Shown piece after piece: positions 1-13,191 of a stretch of 64,000 nt of DNA. The notes beneath the pieces were generated by a model. It had not been told where the DNA came from and searched no databases. It saw only the letters and a program-made list of their open reading frames with translations. The translations under genes and the position numbers were made by a program. The stretch covers positions 186,001 through 250,000 of the forward strand of contig BAAHQB010000269.1 of the NCBI GenBank assembly GCA_054601695.1. Reading direction: 5' to 3'. Numbering within the stretch: position 1 is the first letter of the stretch; every line of letters starts with the position of its first letter. This DNA comes from Amorphochlora amoebiformis (lineage: Eukaryota > Cercozoa > Chlorarachniophyceae).

Positions 1-11
1 CACACACACGC

Positions 12-57
<46 letters not shown>

Positions 58-132
58 CTATATATATATGTAAAATCCTACCGTGTCAAAGCGAGATTTA
101 AAAAACTGACAAGCAAAAAATAGAATACTAAA

Positions 133-163
<31 letters not shown>

Positions 164-168
164 TGTTC

Positions 169-199
<31 letters not shown>

Positions 200-300
200 T
201 CATATATATGCTTAGGCCTCACTCCTCCAATGTGTTTTCTCCTTATCTCGACACCACCACCCTTCTCTCCTCAACTTGTAAAGGTTATACATGAATGAAG

Positions 301-341
<41 letters not shown>

Positions 342-434
342 CATACTCCCAATATTCAATCCCCTTATCTCGATACTACCCTTCTCTTTCAACTTTTGTT
401 ATAGATATATTTACATATGTATATACGTATATAG

Positions 435-782
435 GAACTTGTGCAAGCAAGCTTGGAGGACGAAGGCTCCGACAAAGGTGTAAGGATTATGTTACACTTA
501 GGGTTAAGTTCACATTAGGATTAGGGTTAGGGTTAGTTCAGGTCAGGGATACGGCTAGGGTTTAGTTCAGGTCGGGGTAGAGTTAGGATCAGATTAATTC
601 AATATGTCTTAGTCCGAGGACATTGACTCGGGTTAGATTTAGGGTTTAGTACATACAGGTGAGGGTTAGAATTAGGGTTAGAGTGAGGGTAGGGTTCGGG
701 TTCAGAATAGGATTATGATAGAAATAAATTTAGAGACACCTTGGTAAGAAATGCGAGAATTGTATAGATGAAATTAGTATTC

Positions 783-814
<32 letters not shown>

Positions 815-1204
815 ATATATATATATATATACATTTGTGTCACAATATTATTAATATGTACGTGGTATTATTTTATAAAAAAAAAAAGAATAAATATATG
901 TATATGTATAATATATATATATATATATATATATGTGTGTATACCTATGTGTCTTCGCCAATTATCCTCCCTAGTCTTATCCTAACCTAGCCCTTACCCT
1001 AACGTAATACTATCCCCAGCGGTACGCAAAACCCTAGCCCTAACATAACACTAATCCAAACCCTAACCCTAGTGTAACACTAAATCAAATCCCAATCTAA
1101 CTTTAACCTCCTAACCAAGATGTAAGATCTGCCTTGAAGAGTATACTTGAGGCGAGGGGAAGAATATGGGATGAAGGGCAAAATTCGAAAGAAAATAGGC
1201 CTAC

Positions 1205-1255
<51 letters not shown>

Positions 1256-1377
1256 GTATATATATATATATGAATATATATATATAAACATATGTACATA
1301 TGTGTGTGTGTGTGTGCGTGTGTGTGTGTTTGTAGATGTTTATGTTCATGTATAATATAGACTTATATTGTCTCATG

Positions 1378-1415
<38 letters not shown>

Positions 1416-1541
1416 TATAAATGCAGGATTTAAAGAGAGAGGCGGTGATTCTGATTGTAGGAAGGGATCTGGAGGGCTTGCCTTGGGTTCGTTTCAAAGA
1501 AAGAATAATATTCTCGTTATATGGTGCATGTATACAATATA

Positions 1542-1577
<36 letters not shown>

Positions 1578-1711
1578 GTGTGTATTTGTGCGTGTGCGTG
1601 TGTGTGTGTGTATAAGTTTAAATATATATGTATATATGTGTAAATATATATACATATATATACATAGATATATACATAGATATACATATATATATGTGGG
1701 TGTGTGTGTAT

Positions 1712-1773
<62 letters not shown>

Positions 1774-1948
1774 CATAAATGTGTTAGTGTGAGACATAGG
1801 AAATATATATATATATTAATATATTTGCATATGCATAGGAATCAACTTTTGAGCTGAATGTGTCTGGAGTAAGCCGTGTTCCAAATCTTCACTTTCTCTA
1901 TCGACTCTTGCAAAAACAATGTAATTATTACTGCTGGAAAAAGTATAG

Positions 1949-1986
<38 letters not shown>

Positions 1987-2394
1987 TCCACCTCTCTCCT
2001 AATGCACTCTCACTTTTTCACTGGCTTTCTCCTCTTCAGTTGTCTCCTGTTTTTGCGATCAAAGTATGGGTGCTTGCATGGATGTTTATACGTATAATGT
2101 ATACATGTATATTATAAATATGTATATATATATATATAAGTATACATAGGTCAACGCAAAGGTGTATTCGAAACCAAGGACTGGTAGCAAAACTCATTTT
2201 AATCCTACCACTTACCCTAACCTAGAGTTTACTTATTAAACAGGAATTTTGCATGTATGTATACATATTATGAATATATACATATATATATATTTTGTAC
2301 ATATATATATTGTATATAAGTATATGTATATTTATAAATTAATATAATATACTATGCATTAATATACGTATATATATACATATATATATCTACA

Positions 2395-2433
<39 letters not shown>

Positions 2434-2515
2434 TACATATATACCAACAAATCTGTGTAGGTCTCAAGGTCACTATATCGTGGATCCGGAAGGGGATCTC
2501 ACTACTACTCGGGTG

Positions 2516-2546
<31 letters not shown>

Positions 2547-2940
2547 CATATTTACATGTACATATATACATACACATATATGAATATATATTTTCGTATA
2601 TACACATTTTATATCCACACATACACCACTGTTAGTCCATGTGAGACCCAGTCCGTTTGGATTATGAATTTCCTCACGAATGCTTGTGTATGCGCTGTTT
2701 CGAATTTTGTCGAAGCAGAAGTGCTCGAGAACCTCGAGAATACCCCTAAATTTAGGTACTACCCGGTTGCACCGGGTACTACCGGATATTCATTAAATTG
2801 GATCTTCAACGATCTCTAGTAGATCTCCGGCGAAATCGGACTAGTTCTTTCGCTATGACTCCTGGTTTAGTGTAAGACTATGTAAGCTGGAGTCCTCTAC
2901 ATCACATTGACCTTCATCACGTCGATCTAACAATATATAA

Positions 2941-2989
<49 letters not shown>

Positions 2990-3378
2990 TACATGTATGT
3001 ATACATATATATATATACATATACATATATATATATATATACATATGCATATGTAATACACACATGTATATCATAAGCATATGCAAATATTAAATATGTT
3101 TATACCTGATTTATTTAGATTTATGTGTTGGTATAAATACATACATTTGCACTTAGGAGAGTTTTCAGGAGAAATTTCGCACCGAGAAAGGCTGGAAGGT
3201 ATATGATATCAATATTGCTATGTAATATTTCTCATTGTTATTATTCTTAATATATATGTATGTAGATATATACATACATATGTGTGTGTGTGTGTATATA
3301 TATACAAATATATTTAGCATGTTTCCAATAGGTCACTAGTCAGAAGCATTTATACATCATACATACATATATGCATGC

Positions 3379-3425
<47 letters not shown>

Positions 3426-3544
3426 TTCATGCATCTATATATGCATTATATATACACATATATACATGCATTATATATTCACATATACATATATTCATAA
3501 CATATTTATATATATATATATATATGTAGATATATATGTGTATG

Positions 3545-3576
<32 letters not shown>

Positions 3577-3607
3577 TATGTATATATGTATTGAAATATT
3601 ATGTTAA

Positions 3608-3639
<32 letters not shown>

Positions 3640-3661
3640 TACTTGTATATACATATCCATA

Positions 3662-3719
<58 letters not shown>

Positions 3720-4034
3720 TATGTATGTATTGTATATAATAATATACCTATTACAAGGGCTCTGTAGGAGTGGCCCCTAGTCGTGACGAAATCCGAGCAG
3801 CTATTGAAAAGGTATATTTATGTACACATATGAATACTTTATCATAAAAATATATATGCATACACACATATATATATATATATATATTATATGTATATAT
3901 ATATATATATGTATACATAAGTACACATATATATGTAACCCTCACCATAGGCCTAGTCTTAATTCTAATCTTAACCTTATCCAGTCGGATATGTTTGTGT
4001 ATTGCGGCCACAGCAACGGATCAAAGTATGCATA

Positions 4035-4080
<46 letters not shown>

Positions 4081-4125
4081 AATGAATATATATATATATA
4101 TATATGGTTATGTACTATATAAGTA

Positions 4126-4180
<55 letters not shown>

Positions 4181-5467
4181 TATAAAATATATATGTATAT
4201 TTAAATATATATATATAGATATATACATGTATACAATATACATGTGTGGGTATACATGTAAGAGATTTTTTTGTGTGTGTACATATAATATAATACTTAC
4301 TTATGAATACACATTTCCATAATTTAACCAAGTAAATTGTACATAGATACCTATGATGTACGTAGATACATGCATGCTACATACATACGTACATCGTGCA
4401 TACATACATACATACGCACACCACTTACACACAAACCCGCTCCTTCTCCAATCGTACGTCCTCACCTCAACCATTACCTTGCACCTAAGATCTAATCCTA
4501 ACCAAATCCTAGATTTCTCCCTGGCTGGGAGATTCGTGGGGCTAGTGGTCGATGTACGGCCCTCCTTATGGGTTGTAGCAGCGGTGGGAACTCCTACCCC
4601 AAGCCCAAGCCTCAGCCTGATCCCCCCAAGTTCAACCTTTATCCTAACCTCAATCCTGACTAACACCCGAACAGGTGAGCTACGTAATTATGGTGAATAT
4701 GAGCCCCAAGGGGTAATTCTCGACTACCTTATCGCCGGATGGTATTTTCGTATGCGCGATATCTAATATCAACCCTAACCATAACCGTGAACCTAACCTT
4801 AATCCCTCTAATCATATCTTTACGCTCACCATAATCATAACTTAAATTCTAGCCTTAACCCTAATGCTAATACAATGCCAACTCGATAACCTTAGCCATC
4901 TAATTCTAACCTAATGTAACGATATCCTAATGCCAAACCGTAAGCCGTATCAACCCTTACCCCTTCCCTCTAACGCTAATCGTAGTGTCAACGGATAACC
5001 TTTACCTAATCCCGAACCCTAACACTAACCCTTAGTCCTGCGGTTGTTGCGAACCTCTGGGACGTAACGGACAAGGACATCGACCGGTTGCCTAATCTTA
5101 CCCTAAACATAACCCTAACCCTAACCCTAACGCTAACCGTAACCGCAGTCTAACGTCCAATCTATTGGAAGCCCTGCATGATGGAGAGCCTCTCGCAAGC
5201 GCCGTGGCAGCGGGTAGCATGTCATTTTTCCTTTTTCTTAAAATTCGCGTCGTTTTTTAATTCTTTCCTCGAACCTTCGGTCTCTCTTGGCCCATGTATT
5301 TGTATTTCGGGAGGGAATAGAGGAGGAGGGAGAGGAAGCGAGGAGAGAAAAGGGGAGGGGGAACCAGTGAGAGAGAATCTTAAAGCCTATCCTACAGCTC
5401 GATCGTCGTGCAAGCTCCCTTACCTCAACGGCGTTGCGCCTGTTTGTTACGGCCTCCCAAACATCCG

Positions 5468-5505
<38 letters not shown>

Positions 5506-5648
5506 TATATATATATATATGTATGTATACATGCGTATATATATATATATATATATATTATACTATGTATATATATATATATGTATGAAAATATATATAG
5601 AAGTGTAGGTACATATATATATACATATGTGTGTGTGTGTGTGTCTGA

Positions 5649-5681
<33 letters not shown>

Positions 5682-5699
5682 TGTATACATATATATATA

Positions 5700-5732
<33 letters not shown>

Positions 5733-7272
5733 TGGTATAAACGGGTATGTAAATATGTCAATAAAAACATGCATGTGTTAAATTTACGTATCCATATCCA
5801 TATCCTCTCACATTACGGCATGATATTCATAGAAATCAATCCACCTAACCCATGTTTACCATCCTTAGATTCCAGAGCGGTAAAAAAGACTCCATCAATA
5901 ACCATGCCCAGACCTCGAAGTCTACAATTACTGGCCCACAAACCCAGCCTGTCATTGCCGGAAAGACCCGACGACGCGGGCGGTAAAAGGAGAGAATTAG
6001 AGAGAGAGGGGAGAGAAGAGAGAGTGGAGAGGAGTGAGAGAGAGAGGAGGGGGGGAGATAGTGAGGATTAAGAGTACATTTTTTATCAGAAGAGAGAGAT
6101 GTCGAAAGAGAAAAAGAAAATAGGTAGTTAAAAAAAGGATCGAGAAAAAGAAGAGAGGAAGGGAAGGGGGAAGAGAGAGAACAACGTCTATTTGAAATGC
6201 AGGCGCGTGATAGTACGTGAAGACTCGGGTGTGGAGCTAGCGAGAGCGAAAGGGAGTGCGGAGACGAAGAGGAGGGGCGATGAGAAGACGAAGAAGGGAT
6301 TGAGAGAGGTTTTGATATATTTTGTATATTTGTATATACATGTATATATTGTTCAATATGTATATATATATATATGTATAAATATATATATACATGTGTC
6401 TATACATAACGTATATTGTTATACTACATGAAAAGTCTGGGACTTGGATTTTGGTGTAAATTCATTGAAAATCGGTACGGTATGTTGGTGTTGTTGATTA
6501 CCATTACACTAGCGCTGGAACTGGGTTAGGATCCAGAGGAACAAGACCCTTCGTTTTACAACCTCTGAGATTTAACAATCTAGTATGTACATATGTATAT
6601 GTATATATATATATATACACACATATGTATATAATATATATATATATAATATATATGTATATATAATATATATATATGTATATTCATATTCATATGTATA
6701 TGTCATGTATTTTATCTACATATATTTATATATATATATATATATATATATACTAAAAATTTATGATGGTCTGTGTTTAGGTTAAGTCTGTAGACGCGAA
6801 GGGGTGCGAGGGAAAGAGATGTACAGGTATATTCCAATTTGTTTACGTATTTTTATCTAAATGTTAAATGTTATGTGTATATTTATGTAAGTATATATAT
6901 ATTATATATATATATATTATATATCTACATATATGTATATATATATATATACACATACACAAATAACACTTATGCATGCACATCATACATACATATATAA
7001 ATAAAACAAAATGAACCTTTAGTTTTATCCATTCTATGAACAGGGAACAAACACATCCCAAATCGTAAACCTATTTGCCATTATATACAGCTAAAACCCA
7101 CGGAAAGGGTCTCAGTCGCGGGACCAGTCGCACCGCCAGGAGGGTAAAATCCTCCAAATCTAGCAAATCTTTGTCGAGATCGAAGGTTGGGGCTAAAACA
7201 GATTCGAGGGAAGTTTCTACTTCGGGACGCGTTAAGGGAAAGAGAGTACGTCGTTCGACTAGGAGGCGGTAG
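435..7272 (+). CDS. ESPL1: Separase (separin), C-terminal protease part, 5' end outside window
   Basis: Separase is the caspase-like cysteine protease that cleaves the cohesin kleisin subunit at anaphase. Seventeen exons with consistent phases are visible: 435-477, 1120-1205, 1427-1486, 1839-1942, 2461-2512, 3157-3198, 3758-3811, 3985-4025, 4513-4583, 4675-4741, 5036-5086, 5149-5213, 5398-5467, 5869-5982, 6203-6308, 6781-6826 and 7091-7272 (TGA/TAG-type stop at the end), about 417 codons. Family motifs in order are [34 protein letters not shown], the catalytic histidine in CGHSNGSK (codon 4009-4011), the catalytic cysteine in [20 protein letters not shown] (codon 4574-4576), [17 protein letters not shown], and [16 protein letters not shown]. 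After the protease domain comes a basic Ser/Lys/Arg-rich tail ending in [10 protein letters not shown], which I do not recognise from other separases. The N-terminal helical region lies upstream of the window. Several introns are telomere-like repeats. Confidence 0.9.
490..720 (+). repeat. Degenerate TTAGGG telomere-like array in separase intron
   Basis: Irregular copies of GGGTTA and variants fill most of the intron between the exons ending at 477 and starting at 1120. A second array of opposite orientation (CCCTAA) lies at about 965-1110, just before the exon start at 1120. One copy of the interspersed element described elsewhere sits at about 586-632. Confidence 0.85.
2640..2935 (+). other. 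Non-repetitive insert in separase intron, unassigned
   Basis: This stretch lies inside the intron between exons 2461-2512 and 3157-3198. Unlike the surrounding TA-rich DNA it has balanced composition, an open frame ending with a stop at 2817-2819, and local repeats around CCGGGTACTACCGG. The separase reading frame joins cleanly without it. I recognise no protein family. It may be a remnant of a mobile element. Confidence 0.4.
4742..5035 (+). repeat. Separase intron of degenerate CCCTAA repeats
   Basis: The intron starts with GTATTTTCG and ends with ACTAACCCTTAG. Nearly all of it is diverged CCCTAA-type repeat. The next intron, 5087-5148 (62 bp), is likewise almost pure CCCTAA repeat and ends CTAACCGTAACCGCAG. 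Confidence 0.85.
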
Positions 7273-7374
7273 AGGGTTAGCTAGATCGAGTAGATCCAGG
7301 ACTGAGGACCTGCTGTGAGGTTTACACGTTATATCCACGTTATATGAATATGTACACAAAAATTTACGTACGTA

Positions 7375-7414
<40 letters not shown>

Positions 7415-7560
7415 TGAATATATGTGGGTTTATCCAGTAGTGATTTGTAACCTAGACTAGCTAGAATCTAATAATTTATAACCCTCTGCGTGTATACGGT
7501 TCATATATACATCTATACTCCAGATACTTGCTTAGATATATACTCTAGATACTACTAGAG

Positions 7561-7600
7561 TATATCCTAGATATCTCTAGTACTAGATATCTAGGATATA
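7561..7600. repeat. Inverted repeat in CTAG-rich intergenic DNA
   Basis: The left arm 7561-7576 (TATATCCTAGATATCT) is the exact reverse complement of 7585-7600, separated by CTAGTACT. It could form a cruciform or hairpin. Confidence 0.8.
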
Positions 7601-8072
7601 TCTACTAGATCTAGTATATCTCGTATCTCTAGATCTAGATAGGAGATATATCCATTGCTGGATTGAGTCAATGATTATCTAGATTATACTAGTTATATAT
7701 CATAAGATCTGAATAGATCTAGTAGATATACACTAGATACATCTAGTACCTAGAGTACGTACATGTATCATGCATACTATCATCTAGATCATATTACTCT
7801 AGTCTTAGTTACTATGAATCGTGAATCATTAATCTAGTTAATACTAGATACTAGCTAGACTAGTGTTGGAAACCATGTACTAGTCTCAACAAATATCGTA
7901 TATCACTAGACCATGGCATACCTAGCATACACGAAATATTCCGGCACACAGACAACTAGTATCACGCACAGATTGTCTAGATTGTATCTAGTCTTAGAGT
8001 ATGTTAATGACACTGAGACAGTCTAGACAGTGAACATTACTAGTAGAGCAATTCCTCTAGACGTGTGACGTG

Positions 8073-8092
8073 TCATGAGTCATGACTCATGA
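8073..8092. promoter_or_regulatory. 20-bp perfect palindrome with two TGAGTCA/TGACTCA cores
   Basis: The sequence TCATGAGTCATGACTCATGA is a perfect palindrome holding two bZIP-type (AP-1/GCN4-like) cores. A further ACTCATGA follows at about 8095. Whether it is regulatory is unknown. It lies downstream of both flanking genes, which are convergent. Confidence 0.4.
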
Positions 8093-8526
8093 AGACTCAT
8101 GATCTACAACTAGTACAACAACAACGAACGCCGGAATATCTAGAATATCAGGGACTACATTGAGGTTCCCCAGGCTTGCTTCCAGACGTCTACGTCCTGT
8201 AGGTACCTTCTAGGCTCCAATATCCCGGATTCCGGCACCAACACGTGTATGCCGCCATATATCCTCGTCAGCCGACATAATCTAGATAATGGTTATCCGA
8301 ATAATTATTACTTCGTTTTCAGCCGTATCTCCTGACATCCTCTAGATCCTGGATTCACCCAGCAACACGTCAGATCATGACTCAGATGTATGTCAAAGCT
8401 AGTAGATGTACTCTGAATACTAGTAACTTAGATGACATTAGATCTAGTAGATATACGTTACTCTAACTCTGATATTTATATACATGTATATGTATATATA
8501 TATCTGGTATATACATATATATATAT

Positions 8527-8587
<61 letters not shown>

Positions 8588-8599
8588 GTGTATATACAG

Positions 8600-8630
<31 letters not shown>

Positions 8631-8767
8631 TATAATATCTATATACATATATATATATATATAGTATATCTAGTCTAGCTAGTATCTAGAGTATGTATAA
8701 TATGTATATATATATGTATCTCAATATATCTGTATATATAGTATATACTATATATATATATCTAGAA

Positions 8768-8810
<43 letters not shown>

Positions 8811-9009
8811 GCTAGATACTACTATTATTGTAATTATATAATACTAGTAATATATTACAAATTCATCTAGTATATCACAAACCAGCTCATCCTTGACTAT
8901 GGTTAATTTGACACTTAAGTAGCACAGGTAGGCTGAAGCCTCCACAGTTAAATTAATTTGTATGACCTAGATTCCTCATGGACTCGTAACATGAGATGGA
9001 CGGTGGAGA

Positions 9010-10479
9010 TTACGACAAGGCTGTAGCCTTCGACTTGCCCGCATGTCTGGAAACCCAGCCACACGACCTACTACTAGTACTAGCCCCACCAGTCGTCTTC
9101 GATTTTTTGGGGCTTCTCAACGTACACATTATCTGGTTGCTGCTGTTCCCCCTCACAGCTTTCTTAGGAAATTTTGCTATGGTTTCTTCCTCCATACTCC
9201 TGGGCTTCTCTAGCCCCGCGAAGATACTTGCAGGATAGGCCTTCTCAGCCGTGACTCCACCCTGAATTAGCCACTCCGAACTTCCCCAGATCTCACAGGG
9301 AAAGTACTCCATTTCCTCCTTCATGCTCTCCGTCAACGAGAACTCTAGAACAAATTTGATCGACGGATTGCTTATTCGCGATCGCTCCCACACATTACGG
9401 ATGCGCTTGCATTCCTCCAGCCGAAGAAGTGACGTCTTCTGACACATACGTTTACAGGCCATGGGCAGCATATCGTGCGCCTGGTGGTGATTTTTCCTTT
9501 GAGATACATGATTACTTTGAAGATTAATCTCCTCCTTGCTCCTTGAAAAGGCTATTGTACACTGCCGAAAGGAGAACTTAACGAAGTCAAAGTGCTTGAT
9601 ATACCGCTGTACAAAACTAGCGTCAACTAACCGGTTATCTCCCACGTCGTCCAACGCGAAGCTATATCCCCGCTTCCTTAACGCTCCAATCCGTGACCAT
9701 AACTTTCCGTATTCCGACGGCTTGGAGGGCCATGAGAATGAGCTCTCATCAAACTCTAATACGATTTTCGAACCCTTATTTTCCATGAGCTTGACGTAAA
9801 AAGGATCATCTAGGATATCGATAGCCAGCGTGTTGACAAACACGCGCTGGGTCTTGGGGAAGCTGCGGACGACCTGTTTAGCGTATAGAACTTCAGCAAG
9901 CTTCCAGGTGATATATACGCTGCGGTTTGACGGATGCTTGAGTTGTACGAGATCCATCCAAGGTGCACCCTGCCCAGGCCCGCCAGAGCGCGTCCTAAAG
10001 AGGGACTCTACACCGTAGACGACCCGAGATTTGCCGACGAGTGACCATATGGGCATCATCTGCCAGCAATACCATGAGTGCTGGGGACATGTGCACATCA
10101 TATCTAAGTGGTAGATCTGCGTGGAGCTTAGGGGCGGTGGGGAGGTGAGATTGAATGATCGGGGGTTACTCCGATCGAAGCCTACTTGGTCTGGCATTCC
10201 TGGATGGAGCTTACGATCCGTCGAGGAGGATTGGGATTTTGAAAGTGTTGAGGGAGGAGACTTGGACGATTTCTTAGCCAGGACATCATATGCCTCTACG
10301 AGAGATATATACTCAGACTCTGTTATCGTGTCCTTGCGATTCCCAGATCCTGAGCTGCTACAGGCGATCTCCAAAATTCGAGCGTTGAAGTTACGACCGC
10401 TCACGTACTCTCTCACGGGTGCTTTCTGGAGACGCTTGCTCCGATCGACAGGCCATGTGTTGAGTTGCGAACGCTGCAT
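9010..10479 (-). CDS. Divergent EAL-domain (c-di-GMP phosphodiesterase-like) protein, single exon
   Basis: This intact 489-codon frame starts at the first ATG after an in-frame stop and has no intron, unlike all five neighbours. Residues 140-305 match the order of the bacterial EAL fold: an MPIWSLVGK stretch like the QPI start, GVESLFRTR at the EAL signature, FVNTLAID at the asparagine ligand, IVLEFDES at the second glutamate, RKRGYSFALDDVG at the paired aspartates, and FDFVKFSF at the lysine. Putative metal or catalytic positions E158, N216, E242, D277, D278 and K301 are therefore present, but DFGTG is changed to DVGDN. A weaker match to the AEGVE and QGY segments follows after residue 370. 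The Ser-rich N-terminal 130 residues have no match I recognise. Activity is not established; it could be a degenerate fold or a transferred gene. Confidence 0.6.
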   Translation of the reverse strand: MQRSQLNTWPVDRSKRLQKAPVREYVSGRNFNARILEIACSSSGSGNRKDTITESEYISLVEAYDVLAKKSSKSPPSTLSKSQSSSTDRKLHPGMPDQVGFDRSNPRSFNLTSPPPLSSTQIYHLDMMCTCPQHSWYCWQMMPIWSLVGKSRVVYGVESLFRTRSGGPGQGAPWMDLVQLKHPSNRSVYITWKLAEVLYAKQVVRSFPKTQRVFVNTLAIDILDDPFYVKLMENKGSKIVLEFDESSFSWPSKPSEYGKLWSRIGALRKRGYSFALDDVGDNRLVDASFVQRYIKHFDFVKFSFRQCTIAFSRSKEEINLQSNHVSQRKNHHQAHDMLPMACKRMCQKTSLLRLEECKRIRNVWERSRISNPSIKFVLEFSLTESMKEEMEYFPCEIWGSSEWLIQGGVTAEKAYPASIFAGLEKPRSMEEETIAKFPKKAVRGNSSNQIMCTLRSPKKSKTTGGASTSSRSCGWVSRHAGKSKATALS

Positions 10480-11080
10480 ATGGCGCTTGAGTCGCCTATT
10501 TATGCGAAGACGTCGTCCAGGCTAGTTGTTACGGACGGGACACAGCGTTGAGGGAAATAGCAAAGGCGACAAGACACTGTTGGCGGTGTTACCTTCAGAG
10601 TGAGTTAACCCGGGAAATATACACTATAAGCTTTCCATAGTATTTTGAGCCTGTCGTGCTTCCTAACAATCAGTTATGTCGTCAATGTCCCAGACTGACC
10701 ACAGTTGAAGTTATATTAAGAGTCTTATAGGTTCCGAACAATAAATACGGGGAAATTGAAGGAATGCAAAGATTTAGGAAAACCACCACTATTATAGAGT
10801 GTTGCTTCGTTATTTTCCTCTTGAATCTCCTTGCCTTTCGTTAAGAAAACATGCCAGCAAATTTAGCGCTGAACGCTTCAAGGTGGTGCCCGTTTCAAAA
10901 TTGAATTGCACGCGACAAGGTACCGTTACAAATACCAAAAGCATAGTTATTAATTCGGCCGAACTTTAGGTTGGTGTGGATTCCGTCGCCTGTCAGACTG
11001 TGGACGCGACGCCTCGGCGGGAACGAACGACCTGTTCCGCGTTTTTTCAGCGAAACAGCCATTTTAGAACGAACTACCGC
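10480..11080. promoter_or_regulatory. Divergent intergenic region, EAL-like gene / mitochondrial carrier gene
   Basis: About 600 bp separate the two start codons. The region has near-balanced composition and no TA microsatellites. It should hold both promoters, but I could identify no specific element. Confidence 0.4.
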
Positions 11081-11584
11081 ATGGTAGCAAGCTCTGAAAA
11101 TGAAGCAATTGCAGTGATCAAGGATCTGGCGGTGAGAAATACTCCGCTATTCCGCCCAAACCAACCGGGTGTCCTCCGGAGATCTAATTATGACTTCTGT
11201 GTTTGTTTCATATTTTGTCCGTGTTTCCATGCTTGTCTCGTCTGGATGGATGTGGTAACAGGCAGGTACGGTGGGAGGTTGTGGAGGTATAATTGCTGGC
11301 CAGCCCCTGGATACTGTCAAGGTACGTATCTCTTCCTGTGGCCACTGGGTGCGTTAGGAATAGGTACGCGGAGAACAAATGGCTCTTATGTATCCATATA
11401 CAATGTAACCCATAAATAGAATATATACATGTATGCATATGTGTACAACACATAGGTTAGGATTCAAAGTCCGACCACCCGGGGTCTGTATCGGGGGCCG
11501 ATTCATTGCTTTTTAAAGATTGTTACGGATGAGGTACCATCAACGAACAAACGATATATATATATATATATATATATTATGAAA

Positions 11585-11661
<77 letters not shown>

Positions 11662-11727
11662 TATATGTTTTTATATAAAAAAATATATATATCAATATAC
11701 ATGAACAAATATGTGCATGACCCCACG

Positions 11728-11767
<40 letters not shown>

Positions 11768-11851
11768 ATATGTGATATATATCAATATGTGCATACATGA
11801 ACAAATATGTGCATGACACGCACGTATACTATATAAATATAGTATATACAC

Positions 11852-11950
<99 letters not shown>

Positions 11951-12033
11951 TGTATGTATATATTATTTATGTACATATATATATATATATATATATATGC
12001 ATGTATATATGGACATGCATGTATATATGTACA

Positions 12034-12072
<39 letters not shown>

Positions 12073-12246
12073 CATGCATACATATATACATATATATATA
12101 ATATGTATATATTATGTATGTGTATAAACAGAAATAGTATTTGCACGTAAATATATACACATGCATTTGTATATATGTACATGTATATATATATATATAT
12201 ATATAATTTTATATATTTATATATAATATATATATATATATATGTA

Positions 12247-12325
<79 letters not shown>

Positions 12326-12669
12326 GTTTATATATACATATACATATATATATACATTGATATATATATATATATATATATATATGCATACATACATATA
12401 TGTATATTGTATATAATATATATACGTGTGTAGAGAGTTACAATCTATGAATGTATAAAAATATATGTATAAGATATATATTATACATACATTTATATTT
12501 AAATATATACATACATGCCGCATTGAACATATATGTAGGGCCCTCTGGCATTGTTTAAAGGTATGACGTCGCCTCTAGTTGGTAACGCGCCTATGCAGGT
12601 TTTCGTATATGTAGTATGTATTATGTACATACATTATGTATATGTATGTATATATATGTATATATATAT

Positions 12670-12718
<49 letters not shown>

Positions 12719-12810
12719 TTTATATATATATGTGCATATAATATACAAATATACATGCATATGTGCATCTACGTCTATGTATGTACGATTATTTGTGTTG
12801 TATACACACC

Positions 12811-12869
<59 letters not shown>

Positions 12870-12976
12870 TTTATATATAACATTTATATATACATATATA
12901 TATATATATATATACATATTTATATAGGTATATGTGGGGTTTAATTTTATATACATATATACATGTATTTATATAT

Positions 12977-13016
<40 letters not shown>

Positions 13017-13157
13017 CATATGTGTGTAGGCTATCGTATTTGGAATGAACGGCAATGCTAATCGTATAATGGATAAGTACTACAACATATATACACATAC
13101 ACATATATATATATATATATATAATATGTATATGAATTTATTTTTTTGCATGTATAC

Positions 13158-13191
<34 letters not shown>

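Larger units (their letters stand above)
7273..9009. other. Intergenic region between convergent separase and EAL-like genes, CTAG-rich
   Basis: No gene was recognised. From about 7430 to 8470 the sequence is strongly enriched in CTAG and ATCTAG words. It contains perfect palindromes, including an inverted repeat at 7561-7600 (16-bp arms, 8-bp spacer) and a 20-bp palindrome at 8073-8092. A (TA)n block occupies about 8480-8810, and the remainder up to 9009 is unremarkable. Confidence 0.6.

Noticed and set aside
2394-2819. 141-codon frame that includes a separase exon in the wrong frame
   Set aside because: The true separase frame in 2461-2512 is different (YIVDPEGDL); the rest is the unexplained intron insert.
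4301-4666. Minus-strand frame opposite separase exon 4513-4583
   Set aside because: Shadow of the separase active-site exon; no independent evidence.
6521-6580. Possible extra separase exon after TTAG at 6529
   Set aside because: No donor before the in-frame stop, and the exons at 6203-6308 and 6781-6826 already join in phase.
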